The notes beneath the pieces are model-generated. The model made no database searches. It worked only from the letters and a program-made list of their open reading frames with translations, and was not told the origin of the DNA. Positions 24,700 to 29,411 of a stretch of 29,411 nucleotides of DNA are shown piece after piece. The first letter of the stretch is position 1. Each line of letters starts with the position of its first letter. A program made the position numbers and the translations under genes. The stretch covers positions 1-29,411 of the forward strand of contig CAZXEU010000113.1 of assembly GCA_964639665.1 (NCBI GenBank), given 5' to 3'. This DNA is from CAZXEU01 sp964639665. GTDB taxonomy: Bacteria > Bacteroidota > Rhodothermia > Rhodothermales > Bin80.

Positions 24700-26112
24700 A
24701 TGGCAAGAGCGGGATCCCAGAGCCCCGGCCAGGGAGCGAGTCCGCGTGTATCACGGCCAAGGAAGGTGGCCATCATCGGCGGCGGCGTCTCGGGACTTGC
24801 CACGGCCTGGGCACTGGCTCGCCATCCGGACCGATTCGATTTTCGGCTGTACGAAGCGCAGCCGCAGGTTGGCGGCAATGCCATTACCGTCGATATGCCG
24901 CAAGCCGACGGTACGCAGATACCGTTCGACGTTTCGGTGACCGCGTGCATCCCGTCGGTCTACCATCATATCCTTCTTTTCATGCAACGCCACGGCATTG
25001 ATCTGGTCGATACCAGGTTCAGCTACAGCGTGCGGTACCGAGACCAGATATACGCGCACGATCTCGACTCAGAGATCCGAAGGCAGCTGCAGCCGGAAAT
25101 CGATAGGTTCCAGAAGCTCCTTCGCCGCCTCCAGTGGTTTGGGCGACTGAATCATACCCGGTCGACCCTGCTCAATGCGCTCAACCCGTTCAATTACCTC
25201 ACCATGGGCACCGTGCTCAATCTGGGCAGGTTTTCGGGGGCCTTCCGGTACAAGGTGCTGAAACCCATGTTCGTCAACTTTCTGATGGCGACAAACGTTT
25301 TTGACATGCCGGCGTCCCTCTTTTGCCGGTACCTGGAGTTTTTTGACATCGAGCGCGCCACGCCGATGCAGACCTGGGATCGGGGCACGCGGCGTCTATA
25401 CGAAAAGATGACGGAGCCATTTCGGGACCGGATTTACCTGCGCCGACCCGTGCGCAGCGTAGAACGAAGCAAGAGCGGGGTACTGGTCGTGGACGAAGAG
25501 GGAAAGACCCAATCGTACGATGAAGTGGTATTCGCGTGCACGGCGAATCAGACGCTGATGATGCTGGACAGGCCAACCTTCCTGGAGAGCTGGATCCTGT
25601 CTTCCGTGCGTTACGAGAGCGAGCTGCACAACCATGCAGTCGTGCATTCGGACGGCTCCATTGTGCCGGACAACGAGGCCCGGCCCCTGGCGACGCGAAG
25701 TACATACATGGAGCAGTACGGGGTCCGGCCCGACAACTACGAGATCACCTACATCATGCACAACCAGCAGCCGTGGGCGGCCGGCTCGGACAAGCCGTGC
25801 CTTGTAACCTATAAGGCGAACCGCCAAATTGACGAGGACTAGATCATCAAGAAATGGTGGTTTCAGCACATCGTGCACAATGTTCGCCACGTTGCGCTGC
25901 TTGTACCGCTTTTCCGTTACATCCAGGGCAAAAGGCGCTCGCGGCACTGCGGAGCCCACACGCTGATCAACAGCCGGGAGACCTGCTTCGTATCCGGCCT
26001 CGTAACGGCGCGGCAGATGGGAGCGGATTACCCGTTCAAGGATAAGGAAGCCCGACAGTGGTTTAACTTCTACGGACGCATGATGTACGGACTGCGGTTC
26101 AGGAAGGCCTGA
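24700..26112 (+). pseudogene. FAD-dependent amine-oxidase-like protein interrupted by in-frame TAG
   Basis: Predicted NAD/FAD-binding oxidoreductase of the flavin amine oxidase / phytoene-desaturase-like superfamily. The dinucleotide fold is at the N-terminus (VAIIGGGVSGLATAWAL, G27-x-G29-x2-G32), then YEAQPQVGGNAITVD. The frame hits TAG at 25840-25842, then continues in the same frame for 89 codons to TGA at 26110-26112. This tail (WWFQHIVHNVRH, RRSRHCGAHTLINSRE, VSGLVTARQMGADYPF, FNFYGRMMYGLRFRKA) is the expected C-terminus, including the FAD-contacting block. Full length would be about 470 residues. Start ATG 24700 preferred over TTG 24673. TAG serves as an ordinary stop in at least seven neighbouring genes, so this is a nonsense mutation, a sequencing error or readthrough. 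Confidence 0.75.
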
Positions 26113-26234
26113 ACCGTCATCGCACAGGGGCGTAAAGAGGTAAAGGCTGAGTAATGGCTCACAAGGGCTGTGACTCCCGTCGCCGTACAGCGCTTATTCC
26201 GCGACGAATACGTTAGCCACAAGCCGAGGTTGAC

Positions 26235-28259
26235 ATGGAGACCCTAATCGCGCAGCAACCAATCCGCATCGCCGAAGAGCTTGTCCTCCTTCTGCTTGAC
26301 GAACAGAGCGGATACCTGGAGATGGTTCCGGGGTGGAATTTTTCGTGCGTCATGGCTGGGGCCGTTATTGCTGACCTGGCGCTCGCGGACCGTATCGATA
26401 CTGACCTGGAGTCCTTGTACGTAGTGGATTCGTCGCCAACACGCGACGATTTGCTTGATGCAACTCTCCGGGAGCTCGTCGAAGCCGAAGAGACGGCGGA
26501 CGCCCAATACTGGATCGAGCGCAATGCCAGGCGCGCCGACGAAATCGTTGAAGCAACGCTCGAGCGACTCGTAGAGCGGAAGATCCTGGACTACCACATG
26601 GGAGGATTCTGGGGCCATTCTCGCTCGGTATCGCGCTCCGGCACCTATCCGGCCTCCGATGTGGAGACCCGCCGGGAAGCCAAGGCCCGGATCCTGGACG
26701 TGGTCCTGAATGATGTTATCCCGGATCCGCATGATGCCATTCTTATTGCCTTGATGCACACATGCGGCGGCTTCAAGCTGATTCTCTCGCAGGAAGACTA
26801 TGACGAGAAGCTCGAATGGATTGAAACCATCGCCAAGCTGGAACTGATAGGCCGAACTGTGGCCAAAGCGGTAAGGGAAAGCACGGCAACGCCGAAGACC
26901 CGGCAGGTTATTCAGCGGAAGCCCATTCCAAAGCTGCGGATCTTCGATGTCCTGCGACAGCCTGAATTCCGCACCTGTAATATCCCCGAGGCAATGTTCG
27001 GCCTCATGCGGAAGCATGGACCGGTGCTTCAATTGCCGGTCAAGATGGACGGCCTCCCTGCCGTTGCGCTCATGGGAGTGGAAATCAATCAGTGGGTCAA
27101 CAAGCGCGGGCGCTTTTACCTTCGGTCAAAGGATTACATCAAGCATTTCGAGGCCGCATTTGGTGCCTCCCGGACCCTGCCCGGGATGGACGGCGCAGAG
27201 CACTACCGGATGCGCAAGTCCTTGCGCAGCGTCTACTCGCGCAGCACGATCGCACGGCGGCTGCAGGAAATCTTCCATTACTGCAGGCAATCCCTCGGCA
27301 AATGGCAGGAAGGCGACGTGCTAACGGCAACTGAGACGTTTCAACATCACATCAGCAGCCAGATTTCGAACCTTGCGATCGGAGTGGACTGCAGCCACTA
27401 TGTCCAGGAATTACTGGAGTTTCAGCACCGCGCACTTGTTACCCACGTGCAGGGAGCGTTACCACGATTCATGCTTCGTACGCCCAGGATGAGGCGGTAT
27501 GCGCGGCGCGTGCAGGAGCTACAGGAATCGGTGCACGCATCGCACACACCGGCGCAAAGAAAAGGCAAGCCGCAGGACATTGCAGATGCTCTGCTTGAGC
27601 TCCACAGGAGCGACCCGCAGTTTCTGCCGGAGACAGATATGACGTTTCCCTTCGTTGCTTCGATGGTCGCGAGCATCTACATGGGAAGCGCCCTCAGCTT
27701 TGCCATGTATTCCCTGGTTCGCAACCCGGACCTTTACGAGAGAGTCCATCGGGAGGCTGCAGCGCTGTTCGGAGGCGGTCGGGATCCGGAAGCAAAGGAC
27801 TTTACGCAGGAGAGCATTGATGTCACGCACCGATTCTGCCTGGAGTCCGCCCGCCTGCACCCGGTGATTCCCTGGCAAATGAGGACGGTCATGAATCAGT
27901 GCGTTATCAACGGTTACGAGGTGCCAGCGCAAACCCGCCTCGTGATTTGCCAGACCGCTACCCACTATGACGACGATCTCTTCAAGGACCCGCTCAAGTT
28001 TGACATTGACCGGTACCTGCCAGACCGTGCGGAGCACAAGGTACCAGGCGCTTACACGCCGTACGGACTAGGTACGCACACATGCCTGGGAAGCCGCTGG
28101 GTGGAACTCCAGATGGCCGTCAATCTCCTGCTCATTGCATACCATTTCAGGCTGGAACCGGTATCTGCCAATGGCAAGCTTCGGATAAATCCATTCCCGA
28201 CCGCCGCCCCCACCAAGAAATTCAAGCTTCGCGTCACCGAAATCACGAATCCGATCTAA
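26235..28259 (+). CDS. GPP34 (GOLPH3-like) domain fused to cytochrome P450
   Basis: One uninterrupted 674-residue frame with two domains. Residues about 10-220 match the GPP34 fold (RIAEELVLLLLDEQSGYLE, VMAGAVIADLALADRID, ATLERLVERKIL, PDPHDAILIALMHTCG), known from Golgi GOLPH3/Vps74, which binds PI4P membranes, and from bacterial homologues. Residues about 235-670 are a P450: K-helix Glu537-x2-Arg540 (ESARLHP), the PERF-like FDIDRYLPDR, and the haem loop PYGLGTHTCLG with ligand Cys617. The I-helix acid-threonine pair is replaced by Ile481-Tyr482. I infer a membrane-recruited P450 acting on a lipid, plausibly a sterol. It follows the FAD gene by 122 bp. Stop TAA. No redox partner is adjacent. 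Confidence 0.88.
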   Translation: METLIAQQPIRIAEELVLLLLDEQSGYLEMVPGWNFSCVMAGAVIADLALADRIDTDLESLYVVDSSPTRDDLLDATLRELVEAEETADAQYWIERNARRADEIVEATLERLVERKILDYHMGGFWGHSRSVSRSGTYPASDVETRREAKARILDVVLNDVIPDPHDAILIALMHTCGGFKLILSQEDYDEKLEWIETIAKLELIGRTVAKAVRESTATPKTRQVIQRKPIPKLRIFDVLRQPEFRTCNIPEAMFGLMRKHGPVLQLPVKMDGLPAVALMGVEINQWVNKRGRFYLRSKDYIKHFEAAFGASRTLPGMDGAEHYRMRKSLRSVYSRSTIARRLQEIFHYCRQSLGKWQEGDVLTATETFQHHISSQISNLAIGVDCSHYVQELLEFQHRALVTHVQGALPRFMLRTPRMRRYARRVQELQESVHASHTPAQRKGKPQDIADALLELHRSDPQFLPETDMTFPFVASMVASIYMGSALSFAMYSLVRNPDLYERVHREAAALFGGGRDPEAKDFTQESIDVTHRFCLESARLHPVIPWQMRTVMNQCVINGYEVPAQTRLVICQTATHYDDDLFKDPLKFDIDRYLPDRAEHKVPGAYTPYGLGTHTCLGSRWVELQMAVNLLLIAYHFRLEPVSANGKLRINPFPTAAPTKKFKLRVTEITNPI

Positions 28260-28769
28260 TTGGCGCTGTCCGCGCGCGGCGCATTGAGCCGCCATTCAAT
28301 AGGGTCCGTCCAATACTTGTATCGGTTTGGTGCTGACTACTGCGGCGAGTCGGCGCATCGTTGGACCCGATTCGGCTGCGCCAGATTTCCGCAGGCTGTT
28401 CGAACGGACCAGGGGTTCGGTTTTGTCGGCGTATGCAGATGCTCCAGTTGCGCCCGGTAGGCGTACTCGCAGGTGTCCAGGCATACAGGTAACCTGCAAA
28501 AGCCCAACCATTCAAAGCCCCTTGGAGGCGAATAGTCGGTGTTCTGCGGAAATCTCACTTGCTGCACTGTACGGGCCCCGGCGACGATGGGCGAATAGCG
28601 GCTTGCCGACGCGCGAGTCAGTCTGGACCGGAGCACGTGCGCCTGACCAAGGAACCGGATCAGGTCCGAACCGTCGCGTTCGAGAGCCGGTTGTCTTACG
28701 GTTGCATCGCAACGAACTTAATCCGAGTTTCCCCGCGCACTCCGATTAGCCATCATCCATTCCCGCGCC
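28260..28769. other. 510-bp stretch with no supported gene
   Basis: Separates the P450 fusion from the DNA glycosylase gene. Open frames exist on both strands (for example a 99-codon minus-strand frame, 28636-28337), but none resembles a known protein or has a good start context. A small perfect palindrome GTTGC-ATC-GCAAC lies at 28701-28713, about 57 bp before the glycosylase ATG, and may be regulatory. No strong terminator hairpin is seen after the P450 gene. Confidence 0.5.
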
Positions 28770-29390
28770 ATGCTGCCATATGATTCGGAAGAGGCCGTCC
28801 GGTTTCTGCGAGCCGCCGATCCTGATCTCTCGAGATTAATCGTCGCAGCAGGTGCATTTCAGCTGCCGCCTCCGCCGGATATCAGTCCATTCCAGTCGCT
28901 GATGAATGCGGTGCTTGCACAGCAGATCTCGCGGCACGCGGCGAATGCCATAAGGGGCCGACTGTACGCGCTATTCCCCGACTCCGGCGTACCTACTCAC
29001 GAAGATATTCTCTCATGCCCGGAAGAGAGGCTCCGCGGGGTCGGCATTTCGCGCAACAAGATTGCTACCATCAGGAACCTGGCCTCGAAAGCCGGCGAAG
29101 GCTATCTGCCGGACCGGCAGGGCCTGGATAGCATGGAGACATCCGCTATCGTGGATCGGCTGACCGCGCTGCGAGGCATTGGGCAATGGACTGCAGAGAT
29201 GCTTCTAATCTTCTATTTGGGCCGTCCCGATATCCTGCCTGTAGCGGATCTGGGCATCCGGCGAGGGTTCAAGATTGCCTTTGAACTGGAAGAGATGCCG
29301 AAGCCTCGCGAACTGGCCGAATACGGCAGGCGGTGGAAGCCGTACCGGTCCGTAGCGAGCTGGTACCTCTGGCGCGCAAACGACTTGTAG
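28770..29390 (+). CDS. AlkA-type DNA-3-methyladenine glycosylase (HhH-GPD)
   Basis: Base-excision repair glycosylase of 206 residues that removes alkylated purines. The helix-hairpin-helix is LTALRGIGQWTAEMLL (131-146), and the catalytic Asp160 lies in LPVADLGIRRGF, as in the AlkA/MAG family. SLMNAVLAQQISRHAANAI near residue 43 is the conserved helix before the HhH. It lacks the N-terminal beta domain of E. coli AlkA, so it is the short form (MAG/yeast-like). It lacks the four-cysteine iron-sulphur motif of Nth/MutY. ATG at 28770; stop TAG just before the window edge. It appears transcribed on its own. Confidence 0.93.
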   Translation: MLPYDSEEAVRFLRAADPDLSRLIVAAGAFQLPPPPDISPFQSLMNAVLAQQISRHAANAIRGRLYALFPDSGVPTHEDILSCPEERLRGVGISRNKIATIRNLASKAGEGYLPDRQGLDSMETSAIVDRLTALRGIGQWTAEMLLIFYLGRPDILPVADLGIRRGFKIAFELEEMPKPRELAEYGRRWKPYRSVASWYLWRANDL

Positions 29391-29411
29391 CACAGGGCCG
29401 TCTGCCACACG

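Noticed and set aside
25840..25842. Stop-codon reassignment of TAG (or pyrrolysine use) in this organism
   Set aside because: At least seven neighbouring genes with normal family lengths end in TAG, so TAG works as a stop here.

Overview
The window is GC-rich bacterial chromosome, roughly 60% GC by eye. I place it tentatively in the Bacteroidota/Rhodothermota neighbourhood. The reasons are a PhoH ATPase of the Bacteroidota length and start type, a very large TamB of the Bacteroidota style with a 'GAGINY...FTSWKSLIRRIF'-type tail, the scarcity of clear Shine-Dalgarno sites, and the overall mix of genes. No rRNA, tRNA, CRISPR array or insertion sequence was found. TAG, TGA and TAA are all used as ordinary stops.

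Positions 1-15525 are mostly housekeeping. The 5' end of dapF (minus, runs off the left edge) is divergent from phoH, which meets a WG-repeat secreted protein tail to tail. The WG gene lies directly downstream of panC. From a shared divergent promoter region, fumC, a Do/HtrA protease, an ACT-domain protein and a DUF711/UPF0210 protein run on the plus strand. A PIG3-like quinone oxidoreductase (minus) is divergent from aroB, whose 3' end overlaps or abuts a TamB-like gene of about 4.6 kb. That gene ends at a strong hairpin.

Positions 15571-21091 hold a small secreted protein of unknown function and an RND efflux pair (adaptor, then permease, both minus). No TolC-like gene is present in the window.

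Positions 21831-28259 are the accessory and most interesting part. A methyltransferase that reads as a true Erg6-type sterol C-24 methyltransferase (minus) is divergent from a plus-strand set: a Rieske non-haem iron oxygenase, an FAD-dependent amine-oxidase-like protein interrupted by an in-frame TAG, and a single reading frame fusing a GPP34 (GOLPH3-like) domain to a cytochrome P450. I infer a bacterial sterol-tailoring locus: side-chain methylation plus ring or side-chain oxidation or desaturation. The P450 may be targeted to membranes by its GPP34 domain. No squalene epoxidase or oxidosqualene cyclase is in the window, so the sterol source is not shown. The window closes with an AlkA-type DNA glycosylase.

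Four gene-poor stretches are described individually: 16027-16449, 21092-21830, 22893-23546 and 28260-28769.
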